From Microbulbifer pacificus (GTDB lineage: Bacteria; Pseudomonadota; Gammaproteobacteria; Pseudomonadales; Cellvibrionaceae): 64,000 nucleotides of DNA. This document shows, piece after piece, positions 54,510 through 62,592 of the stretch. Location: NCBI RefSeq assembly GCF_002959965.1, contig NZ_PREV01000027.1, positions 310,001-374,000 of the forward strand. Reading direction: 5' to 3'. The notes beneath the pieces are model-generated. The model ran no database searches. It was not told where the DNA came from and saw nothing but the letters and a program-made list of their open reading frames with translations. Position 1 is the first letter of the stretch. The number at the start of each line of letters is the position of its first letter. The position numbers were made by a program, and so were the translations under genes.

Positions 54510-55337
54510 ATGGCCACGGTGAAGGAAAACCTGCTGCGCGCGCAGGAACTCACGGAGAGCGACAGCCCGCGGCTGGATCTGGAGGTGCTGCTCTGCCATC
54601 TGCTCGGCAAGTCCCGCGCCTGGCTCTACACCTGGCCGGAACATGCCCTCGACGAGCTCCAGCAGGCGCAGTTCGAGCGCCTGCTCAAACGCCGTATTGC
54701 CGGTGAACCTGTGGCCCATCTCACCGGCAGCCGCGAATTCTGGTCGCTGCCACTCAAGGTCAATCGCGCCACGCTGATTCCTCGCCCGGATACCGAGGTG
54801 CTGGTGGAAACGGTGCTGGTGCTGTGCCCACAGGAGCAGGCGCGACTTCTGGACCTGGGCACGGGCACTGGCGCCATCGCACTGGCTCTCGCCAGCGAAA
54901 AGCCCCGCTGGCAGGTTGTCGCGGTGGACCGTATGCCCGCGGCGGTGGCGCTGGCACAGGAAAACAGTCAGCAGCTCGGGTTCTCCAATGTGGAAATTCT
55001 GCAGAGTGACTGGTTTTCGGCCCTGGCGGATCGCACGTTTGATGTGATCGTCAGTAATCCGCCCTATATTGATCCGCAGGATCCGCACTTGCGCGAGGGG
55101 GATGTGCGCTTCGAGCCGCTGTCGGCGCTGGTTGCGGAGGAGGCGGGGCTGGCGGATATCCGCGAGATCGTCGGCGCGGCGCGCGCGCATCTCACTGTGG
55201 GCGGCCTGCTGGCGGTCGAGCACGGTTGGGATCAGGGGCGGGCTGTGCGCACCATTTTTTCGGGAAATGGATATTCCGAAGTGGAAACCCGCCTTGACTA
55301 TGCCGGGCGGGAACGTATCACTCTGGGGCGAATTTAG
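54510..55337 (+). CDS. prmC: Release-factor glutamine methyltransferase
   Basis: SAM-dependent N5-glutamine methyltransferase acting on the GGQ motif of RF1 and RF2. Length 275 aa. An N-terminal helical domain is followed by the SAM site LLDLGTGTGAIALALA and the catalytic VSNPPYIDP. It lies 4 nt after prfA in the conserved hemA-prfA-prmC order. Confidence 0.97.
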   Translation: MATVKENLLRAQELTESDSPRLDLEVLLCHLLGKSRAWLYTWPEHALDELQQAQFERLLKRRIAGEPVAHLTGSREFWSLPLKVNRATLIPRPDTEVLVETVLVLCPQEQARLLDLGTGTGAIALALASEKPRWQVVAVDRMPAAVALAQENSQQLGFSNVEILQSDWFSALADRTFDVIVSNPPYIDPQDPHLREGDVRFEPLSALVAEEAGLADIREIVGAARAHLTVGGLLAVEHGWDQGRAVRTIFSGNGYSEVETRLDYAGRERITLGRI

Positions 55338-55519
55338 TGTTAACAGGCCCGAGTGGTCCATGTGGAACGTTGTGTAACCGTTCGCTTTGCCAAAGCCTCC
55401 AGCGCTTTCTCACCTTGATCTGAATGCTTTGGCGGCGCTCCTTTGTTACCGACGTTACCGACCTTTCCGTATGGACCACTGGCCAGACGCCCGGAAACAA
55501 TCGTCGGTGGAAGGAATCC
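55338..55519. other. Intergenic region with 9-bp inverted repeats
   Basis: GTGGTCCAT (55353-55361) and its complement ATGGACCAC (55471-55479) bracket about 110 bp, each flanked outward by GGCC. The size and layout would suit a tiny non-autonomous element, but no target duplication was recognised. The AAGGA ribosome site of the next gene is at the right end. Confidence 0.35.
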
Positions 55520-56422
55520 ATGCACGACCACACACACCATCACCACGGCACCAATCACCTGAAACCCCTGATCTGGGGGCTCGTCATTACGCTCGCGTTT
55601 GCCATGGTGGAGGCCATCGGCGGCTGGATTTCCGGATCCCTCGCGCTGCTCGGTGATGCCGGGCACATGGTCACCGACTCTTTCTCCCTCGCCCTCGCCG
55701 CCGTCGCCGCATTGCTGGCGCGCAAGCCCGCCAGCCGTGAAATGTCCTTCGGCTGGGGGCGTGCGGAAGTGCTGGCAGCGGTGGTCAATGCCGTGCTGAT
55801 GCTGCTGATCGTGATCGGCATCAGCGTTGCCGCTGTCAATCGTCTGCGCGAGCCGCAACCAGTGCAGGGCGGGATGGTGATGCTGATTGCCGCCGTTGGC
55901 CTGCTGGTGAACATTGTGGTCGCCTGGGTACTGCACCGCGGCGAGCAGACCCTGAATATCCGCGGAGCACTGCTGCATGTGATGGGAGACTTGCTGGGAT
56001 CGGTGGCGGCACTGGTGGCGGGTGCGGTGATCTATTTCACCGGCTGGACACCCATCGACCCGCTGCTGTCGGTACTGATCTGCTTGCTGATCCTTTTTTC
56101 CAGCCTGAAATTGTTGCGGGATGCAGTAGACGTCTTGATGGAGCGGGTGCCGCGAGAGTTGAGTCTGCCGGTGGTGGGGGAAACCATGGCGGCGGTGGAC
56201 GGTGTGAAATCCGTCCACGATCTGCATATCTGGCGCCTCGACAGCAGCTCTATTTCCCTGTCCGCACACATTGTGGTGGAAGACCTCGCGGCCTGGCCGC
56301 GGGTACTGGAGCGTTTGCGCCAAACCCTGCATCAGCGTTTCGATATCGACCACATCACCCTGCAGCCTGAGCCGCTGCATTTTGATCCCACGCCAATCAT
56401 TGATCGGGTGAGTTCACTCTGA
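55520..56422 (+). CDS. Cation diffusion facilitator (zinc-type exporter)
   Basis: Inner-membrane metal:H+ antiporter of about 300 aa. The ATG at 55520 is preferred because GGAAGGA precedes it and the protein then begins with the His-rich MHDHTHHHHGTNH typical of ZitB/CzcD exporters. Six membrane segments. The metal site DAGHMVTDS lies in TM2 and HVMGDLLGS in TM5. A cytoplasmic C-terminal domain (VDGVKSVHDLHIWRLDS) completes the CDF layout. Probably exports zinc or a similar divalent metal. Confidence 0.93.
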   Translation: MHDHTHHHHGTNHLKPLIWGLVITLAFAMVEAIGGWISGSLALLGDAGHMVTDSFSLALAAVAALLARKPASREMSFGWGRAEVLAAVVNAVLMLLIVIGISVAAVNRLREPQPVQGGMVMLIAAVGLLVNIVVAWVLHRGEQTLNIRGALLHVMGDLLGSVAALVAGAVIYFTGWTPIDPLLSVLICLLILFSSLKLLRDAVDVLMERVPRELSLPVVGETMAAVDGVKSVHDLHIWRLDSSSISLSAHIVVEDLAAWPRVLERLRQTLHQRFDIDHITLQPEPLHFDPTPIIDRVSSL

Positions 56423-56527
56423 TACGGACGACGTCGGTCTTTCATTCCGTATATAGGTTCTTTCAGTTATTTTCCGGTTCGTGATAATTTCACACCACAA
56501 TCCTCGTTGCAGGTGGAAGACACGGAC

Positions 56528-58204
56528 ATGTCTCTTTATACCCTTACGGATAATTTGGGAAATTCGTACCAACTCACCTCTGATGATCGCATAACCTCCT
56601 TGGCTGCCAGTGACTATTTCACGGCGATAGATGCGCTTGAGCGCATCGACTATCTCCAGTTGGCAGCTGCCGAAGACGAATTATTCCAGTGGACCGACTG
56701 GCACCCTGAGTTCGGCCTGACGGTGAATTCTGGTCCGGGCTGGCAGAGTACGGAATCGACGAATCTGTTCCAGACTCAGGCACATCATCCCCATATTGGC
56801 TCAAGATTTCTCCCCGACCGCTGGCCGCAGATTCTCGATGCGATTCATCGGGGAAACCTCCGGTTTGTCCAGGTTGACGCGGCAAAAACATCGAAGAATG
56901 AAAATCCGCAGGATACTCGCAGCATACTGCGGGTAAAGATTCGCCAGGCACTGCTTACTATCGTAGCCGCCGAAAAAGCGGAAGCGGCGCATCACGCCCG
57001 GCGTTTGCAACAGGAAACATCCGTCAACCGGGGCCTCATTTATACCGGCGCCTTTCTTACCGGCCTGTGGCAGGCGGGAGCAGGTTTTGCGCAGTGGCTG
57101 AAAGAAGTCAATGATGTGCTCAACCCACTACAGCGCAGCCTGCGGGGTGTGCGCGCCACACAGCGCGCGTTGCAACGCAACGAGAGTGGTGAAAGCCTGC
57201 TCGCCGCCTATCGGGATGAAATGCTGATCGCGGAGAAGCGCGAGATCGTGCAGGCGCTCGGTTTTGACCCCACGGCAATTACCCGGCAGCAGTTCCAGCA
57301 CGCCATAGAGCTCGCGGATCTGATCTGGGAAGATCCCTCCCTGCAGGCCGACTTGCGCCGTTTCGTCAAAGACTATGTCAGTGCGCAGCACACGATAGAA
57401 ATCACCGAATTCTCCGGCGCCGCAGCCTTCGAAGTTCTCTTCACCATACTCCTCGCCGCGGTCACCGGTGGCACAGGCCTCGCCGCGAGTGCGGCAAACC
57501 TGACTCGATACTTTGCCCGCTTCCGCAAGGTGGGAGAGTTGCTGGTGGAATTTGGGGAGCAGGTCAAAAAGTCCAGATTGCTCAGGGACCGCAATGCCCC
57601 GGCCAAGCAATCACCCGGTTTCGAGGACTTTGAGAGTATCGGTGAAATGGACGTATCTGTGCCGGTCAAAATCACTCCTGAGGCGCAACGAATCAAATCA
57701 AAGACAAATTCCAGCTTGTCGTCCAAGCGTGAAATTGAACTGGCCAAAAATCCTGGTAAGACACCTGAGCAAATCAGGGCAAGAGATAAAGTTGCTCGTT
57801 ATTACATGGAGAAAAATGAATTTACTGAATCTCAAATCAGCGATGCGCTCGGAAACATAGATGGAACAATTGTCGGGGGGATAGATCTGAATAAGCCTCT
57901 AGAGGTGGTTAACTATCCACCGCCGGAGTACATGTATCAGTACGTCAAGAGCCACGGTTATCCGGGAAACTGGTTTGATCCAATAGGAAGTCAGACGCCA
58001 GACATGCTTGGAATCAGTGGAGATGGTCGGGCTCTGAAGGCCTTTAAAATGCCCAAAGGAGACGGGTTGACGTCATTCTCTAAACCAATACTGGACAAGT
58101 GGACCACCCCGGACAGTCCAGTCCAAACAAATGGTGGTGGTATTCAGTTGTTGATTAATGACACCACAAAAGCATCTGTGAATAGCTTAAATGGATTAAT
58201 TTAG
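56528..58204 (+). CDS. Orphan polymorphic toxin, type-46 C-terminal domain
   Basis: Protein of 558 aa; ATG at 56528 chosen for the GGTGGAAGA upstream. Residues 1-150 are of unknown type. Residues about 160-360 are helical, with a hydrophobic Gly/Ala stretch (FEVLFTILLAAVTGGTGLAA, about residues 303-322) common to toxin carrier proteins. The C-terminal 140 residues match the polymorphic toxin type 46 pattern: VGGIDLNKPLEVVNYPP, MYQYVKSHG, GNWF, DMLGI, LDKWT and NGGGIQLLIND. The C-terminal part is clearly lower in GC than the rest, a sign of tip exchange. No PAAR, Rhs or secretion genes are adjacent. A Tsi6-like gene follows after 2 nt. Confidence 0.78.
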   Translation: MSLYTLTDNLGNSYQLTSDDRITSLAASDYFTAIDALERIDYLQLAAAEDELFQWTDWHPEFGLTVNSGPGWQSTESTNLFQTQAHHPHIGSRFLPDRWPQILDAIHRGNLRFVQVDAAKTSKNENPQDTRSILRVKIRQALLTIVAAEKAEAAHHARRLQQETSVNRGLIYTGAFLTGLWQAGAGFAQWLKEVNDVLNPLQRSLRGVRATQRALQRNESGESLLAAYRDEMLIAEKREIVQALGFDPTAITRQQFQHAIELADLIWEDPSLQADLRRFVKDYVSAQHTIEITEFSGAAAFEVLFTILLAAVTGGTGLAASAANLTRYFARFRKVGELLVEFGEQVKKSRLLRDRNAPAKQSPGFEDFESIGEMDVSVPVKITPEAQRIKSKTNSSLSSKREIELAKNPGKTPEQIRARDKVARYYMEKNEFTESQISDALGNIDGTIVGGIDLNKPLEVVNYPPPEYMYQYVKSHGYPGNWFDPIGSQTPDMLGISGDGRALKAFKMPKGDGLTSFSKPILDKWTTPDSPVQTNGGGIQLLINDTTKASVNSLNGLI

Positions 58205-58206
58205 AT

Positions 58207-58485
58207 ATGAACTTTCGCGCGCTGAAAGCCGCTTCGGATGAAGCTTTAAATGAAATTTCAAAGTACGTAAAAAAGAATGGAAGCAATAATGTCTTGCAGT
58301 CAATTGAAAACCAAATGAAGTTCATTTCATCAGAGGCGGGAAGTGGCGTTAACCCGAAAGAGAAACTGTCTGAGGGGCGTCAATTCACATATGGCATTCT
58401 CTCCTCAAGAGAGTTTTCCAGTCCGGAAGAACTGATAATCAAGGAGAAACTGGACAACGTTACGGAGCAGTTAAACAGGTTGTGA
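58207..58485 (+). CDS. Tsi6-like immunity protein
   Basis: Small, all-helical protein of 92 aa directly after the toxin (2-nt gap). The pattern NVLQSIENQMKFI followed by EKLSEGRQFTYGILSSREF resembles Tsi6-family immunity proteins (the cognate inhibitor of the P. aeruginosa NADase effector Tse6). It probably protects against the type-46 toxin (inference). AT-rich like the toxin tip, so the pair appears to have moved together. Confidence 0.7.
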   Translation: MNFRALKAASDEALNEISKYVKKNGSNNVLQSIENQMKFISSEAGSGVNPKEKLSEGRQFTYGILSSREFSSPEELIIKEKLDNVTEQLNRL

Positions 58486-58667
58486 GGTGTTCTCTGGAAG
58501 ATACGTGACGCCATGCGCGCTGCAATACCACGAAGCTGGAAATCCCGTCATGTTTGTTGCCCCTTCTATGACGAGGGGTACAGGCAGGCTTGAATTAGAT
58601 GAAAGTGTTGCCTGATTCCTATGAAGTAATAGGTGTGTTCTGCCCCTAACCGCTACCCGTCAGAACC

Positions 58668-60170
58668 TCAGTCCTCATCCCGCCCCTCGTCGTTGTCCAG
58701 TTTCTGCTGCGTTTCCTCGGTGGATTGCACCGGTGCATCGGTCGCCGGTTCATCCACGGCGTCGTCCTTGTCGGCTGCCGGCGCCGGAGGCGCGGCCTCG
58801 GTAGTGGCGGGTACTTCCGGTGCCGGTTCCGCGGTCACCTCAGCGGGTGGGCTGATCTGCTCCTGTGGCGCCTGGATGCCGATGTGGTAGGCGGCAAAGC
58901 CCGGCTGTACCACCTGGTCCATGGCCATGCCCAGAATGCGACCGTTGTACTGGGAACGGATTTCCTTGCGTACATTGGTGATCGGATTGGTGACGGTGCC
59001 GAGCAGATCCCCCTTGCTCACCGTCTGTCCCAGCTGCACCTTGCTGAAAATGATGCCCCCGGTAGTGGCGCGCTGCCAAGTGGAGTTGTAGTACACCGGC
59101 TCCGGCTCACCCCACAGGCGGAATTTGCTCACCATGCCGAGCTGATTGAGCAGGGTGCGAATGCCTTTCACGCTGTGGCTTACGGAGGGCTCGTCCAGCA
59201 CCATCGGCGCGCCGGCCTCCAGGGTTACGGTGGGGATACCCGCTTCAACCGCTTCTCGGCGCAAGGTGCCTTTGGCGCCCTTGCTGTGCAGTACGACCGT
59301 AGAGCCGAACCCCTTGGTCAGTTTTACCACCTTGGGGTCGGTGAGGTCGCCGCGCAGCTGTGGCAGGTTGGTGCGGTAGAAGGAACCGGTGTGCAGGTCG
59401 ACAATGGCGTTGCAGTGCACTACCACTTCGTTGAAAAACGAACGCGCGATGCGCGAGGCGGAGGAACCGCGTTTGTCACCGGGGAAGTGGCGATTGAGGT
59501 CACGGCGGTCGGTGAGATAGCGGGAGCCGCGGTGGAAGCCCTGCAGGTTCACGATGGGCACGCCAATCACCGCGCCTTTCAGCGTTTTGGGGTCCAGGTT
59601 GTACATCACCCGACGCACGGTTTCGATGCCGTTCAATTCATCCCCGTGAATTGCTGCCGTCAGGCAAAGCGTCGGACCGGGCTCGGCGCCGTTGACCACA
59701 AGTACCGGGGTGGCGCTGTAGACACCTTCAAAATGCTGGCTGGGCGACCAGGCCAGGCGGGTGGAGGTGGCGGGTGGCACTTCGGCGCGAAGCAGCCGCA
59801 GTGGGCGGCTCTCGGGAGCGGCCGGCTCCAGCGGGGACTCTTCCTGAGCCTGACTCCGGGCCGGTTCCGTGTCGGGTTTCGGCGGGGTATCCGGGGCTGA
59901 TTCCGTATCGGGCGTCGAATCTTCGACAGACGGAGCCACCAGTTCCTGTTCGCTCACCGGTTTGTCCAGCTCGATGCTCTTCGCCTGTGGCATGGCCGGT
60001 TTTTTGGATTCATCGCCTTTGTTTTCACCAGCTTTGGTGTCGGTACTGAGTTGAGCCGATGGTACCGGCTCTTCAACCGTGGGTTCGTTCGCGGACAGAG
60101 GCGAGGTAAACAGGGCTGAGACGCTGGTGAGGGACACTATCAGGGAGAGGCTCAGAGAGCGGCGGCGCAT
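58668..60170 (-). CDS. Secreted succinylglutamate desuccinylase/aspartoacylase-family protein
   Basis: Predicted periplasmic zinc hydrolase of 500 aa. A signal peptide (cleavage after about residue 27, SPLSA) is followed by a long Glu/Pro/Ser-rich linker (28-125). The AstE/AspA catalytic domain then shows AAIHGDELNG (zinc His and Glu), DLNRHFPGD, and AIVDLHTGSF (third zinc His). A second low-complexity Pro/Ala/Glu-rich tail closes the protein. The acidic, disordered ends are unusual for the family. Substrate unknown. Confidence 0.85.
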   Translation of the reverse strand: MRRRSLSLSLIVSLTSVSALFTSPLSANEPTVEEPVPSAQLSTDTKAGENKGDESKKPAMPQAKSIELDKPVSEQELVAPSVEDSTPDTESAPDTPPKPDTEPARSQAQEESPLEPAAPESRPLRLLRAEVPPATSTRLAWSPSQHFEGVYSATPVLVVNGAEPGPTLCLTAAIHGDELNGIETVRRVMYNLDPKTLKGAVIGVPIVNLQGFHRGSRYLTDRRDLNRHFPGDKRGSSASRIARSFFNEVVVHCNAIVDLHTGSFYRTNLPQLRGDLTDPKVVKLTKGFGSTVVLHSKGAKGTLRREAVEAGIPTVTLEAGAPMVLDEPSVSHSVKGIRTLLNQLGMVSKFRLWGEPEPVYYNSTWQRATTGGIIFSKVQLGQTVSKGDLLGTVTNPITNVRKEIRSQYNGRILGMAMDQVVQPGFAAYHIGIQAPQEQISPPAEVTAEPAPEVPATTEAAPPAPAADKDDAVDEPATDAPVQSTEETQQKLDNDEGRDED

Positions 60171-60305
60171 GAAATACTCCAGTGCGGGAAAACGGTCGAT
60201 TCAGGTGTCTGAGGCAGTGGGCGCGAGTCGCGAGTATAGCCAAAGGGTTTCCGCGAATTTGCGCGATATTTGGCGAATTCGCGATCTGGTCCGGTCGCGG
60301 CGCGG

Positions 60306-61703
60306 TCAGCTCAAGTTGTGCCCATGCTCACCGGTTGCCAGTGACTTGTCCAGCTGGCGTCTGCTGGTGCGCCACAGACGCATCAGCAGCAGTGCGGCGG
60401 CAGTGCCGAGGCCGATACAGATACCGACCCAGTAGCCGTACACACCCCAGAAATGTTCGCCGATCCACCAGGCGCTGGCGAGCCCCACTATCCAGTAGGA
60501 AAACAACTGCAGGTACATAGGCACCCGGGTATCGCGATAGCCGCGCAGTGCGCCCGCCGCCATCGCCTGGGTTACGTCCACCAGCTGGAAGGCGGCGGCG
60601 AGCAGCAGCAGATTTCTCGCCACGGCAGTGATGTCGGGATTGCTGGTGTAAGCGAGCACCAGCAGATCCCGCAGGCCGATCAGGATGAGGCCGGTAAGCA
60701 GGGCGTACACGAAGCCGGTGCCGACTCCCACCGTGCTGACAAAACGCGCCCGTTTCGGGCGGTTCTGCCCCAGTACCTGCGCCGTGCGGATACTCACCGC
60801 CTGCGCCAGCGCGAGGGCGACGAGGTAGAAAATGGAGCCGATGCTGAGCCCGATCTGGTGCGCGGCAACAATGGTGGCGCCATAGGCTGCGAGCAGCAGG
60901 GTCAGGCTGGCGAAGAATGTCACCTCACTGGCGGCGCCAATACAGATGGGCATACCCACTGCCAGCAGATGTCTGAGCGTTGGCCAGTGCGGGCGTGGCG
61001 GCAGCAGTTTCAGATCGAGAGCGCGATACACGTGGGAAGCGCCGCGGTCGTAACCGGCGTGCCAGTAAAGCGCGATGGCAATACACCAGCATACGATACT
61101 GGTGGCAAGACCGCAGCCGGCGCCCCCCATGGCGGGCACCGGTCCCCAGCCGAACACGAACAGGATATCCAGTGGGATGTTCAGAGCTGCGGCGGCAAGA
61201 TAAATCCGCATTACCGGGCGCACCTGCCCCATGCCTTCGCAGTAACCCCGCAGCGCACTGCCAAAGGCAAAGGGCAGGGTTCCGATAGCCAGTGCCTGCA
61301 GGTACTGTGCCATTACCCGTCGAACCGGCTCCTCGGTCTGGATCCACTGGCTCCATAACGGCGCGGCCAGCAGCGCGGCGGCCACCAGCAGGCCGCCAAT
61401 CAGCGCAATCCACACGGACTGGCGCATCTGGCGCGCGCAGCCGGCTTCATCTCGCGCGCCGCGCAGATTTGCCACCACCGGGGAGACGGCCGCCAGCATG
61501 CCGATCAAGGTGACCGCGCATACGGCCCAGATACTGGAGCCCAGCGCGAGCCCTGCGAGGTTCACTTCCCCGGACTGGCCGGCAACGATGGTATCGGTAA
61601 CCCCCATGCTCACCACCGCCAGATTGCTGACCACCAGTGGTCCGCCGAGGTTGGTGAGGTGACGCAGCTCAGTGGCTGTGGCGCGTTTGTAGAGCTTTGG
61701 CAT
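60306..61703 (-). CDS. MATE-family efflux transporter
   Basis: Inner-membrane exporter of 465 aa with about 12 hydrophobic segments in two homologous halves. Family signals: GGPLVVSNLAVVSMGVTDT and FGSALRGYCEGMGQVRPVM in the first half, SIFYLVALALAQAVSIRTAQ and GALRGYRDTRVPMYLQLFSYW in the second. NorM-like, exchanging Na+ or H+ for cationic drugs. Divergent from the DoxX gene. No regulator adjacent. Confidence 0.93.
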   Translation of the reverse strand: MPKLYKRATATELRHLTNLGGPLVVSNLAVVSMGVTDTIVAGQSGEVNLAGLALGSSIWAVCAVTLIGMLAAVSPVVANLRGARDEAGCARQMRQSVWIALIGGLLVAAALLAAPLWSQWIQTEEPVRRVMAQYLQALAIGTLPFAFGSALRGYCEGMGQVRPVMRIYLAAAALNIPLDILFVFGWGPVPAMGGAGCGLATSIVCWCIAIALYWHAGYDRGASHVYRALDLKLLPPRPHWPTLRHLLAVGMPICIGAASEVTFFASLTLLLAAYGATIVAAHQIGLSIGSIFYLVALALAQAVSIRTAQVLGQNRPKRARFVSTVGVGTGFVYALLTGLILIGLRDLLVLAYTSNPDITAVARNLLLLAAAFQLVDVTQAMAAGALRGYRDTRVPMYLQLFSYWIVGLASAWWIGEHFWGVYGYWVGICIGLGTAAALLLMRLWRTSRRQLDKSLATGEHGHNLS

Positions 61704-61819
61704 GGGAATCTGTACGGCTGACTAAACTGGTCGGGAAAGGTCCGGCGAGAGTGTAGGCGCGGTTTCCGGATCAGTCGGATGGCGAGGGCAACAGGTGCGT
61801 GGATTGTCGGGAGCGGATT

Positions 61820-62446
61820 ATGGCGGGCACAGACAACGGGTTCAATCGGATTTATCGGTGTTTCCTGCGGATTCTGCGGCCCTTCGATGGACTGGGGTTG
61901 TTGGCATTGCGCCTGTTTCTGGGGCCCATTTTTATTCTGGCGGGGTGGAACAAGCTCGGCAGTATCGCTGACGTGGCGGCCTGGTTCGGCAACCCCGACT
62001 GGGGGCTTGGTCTGCCGGCACCACACCTGTTGGCGTGGCTTGCGGCACTGACGGAGTTTCTTGGCGGTATGGCGCTGGTGCTGGGTCTGGGGGTGCGGCT
62101 TGCGGCGATCCCTTTGCTGGTGACCATGGCGGTGGCGGCGGTAAGTGCTCACTGGCAGTACGGTTGGCACGCGCTGCCGGAACAGACCCTGACCATGCCC
62201 TGGGAGTGGCGGCGGGACCTGATCGAGGAAGCGATCGAGCGCCGCGACAAGGCGGTGGAATTACTCAAGGCAAACGGCAATTACCCCTGGCTTACCGAGG
62301 CGGGCGGCTTCACTGTGCTGAAGAATGGCATTGAGTTTGCGGCCACTTACTTCGTCATGTTGCTGGCGCTGCTGTTTGGCGGCGGTGGGCGCTACGTGAG
62401 CCTGGACTACTGGATCGCACGCCGGCAGAACATCGTACGGGATTGA
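61820..62446 (+). CDS. DoxX-family (HvfX-like) membrane protein
   Basis: About 208 aa from the ATG at 61820, which has GGGAG 6 nt upstream. Four membrane segments. Motifs LRLFLGPIFILAGWNKLGS, AWFGNPDWGLGLPAPHLLAW and AALTEFLGGMALVLGLGVR resemble the HvfX type of DoxX proteins, often found in operons with small copper- or thiol-related peptides. None of those partners is visible here. Function uncertain. Confidence 0.85.
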   Translation: MAGTDNGFNRIYRCFLRILRPFDGLGLLALRLFLGPIFILAGWNKLGSIADVAAWFGNPDWGLGLPAPHLLAWLAALTEFLGGMALVLGLGVRLAAIPLLVTMAVAAVSAHWQYGWHALPEQTLTMPWEWRRDLIEEAIERRDKAVELLKANGNYPWLTEAGGFTVLKNGIEFAATYFVMLLALLFGGGGRYVSLDYWIARRQNIVRD

Positions 62447-62592
62447 GCCCGGCGATGTCGTTACCTGTATTTCGGCATATAGATGATATACTCGCCGATT
62501 ATTTAACCCCTGCCGCCCCGGCTGTATCTCTGGCCCAGGTGGCTCTCAGGCCCACACCCGGTGGACCTTTGCACATTTGAGCGAGCAATCCG

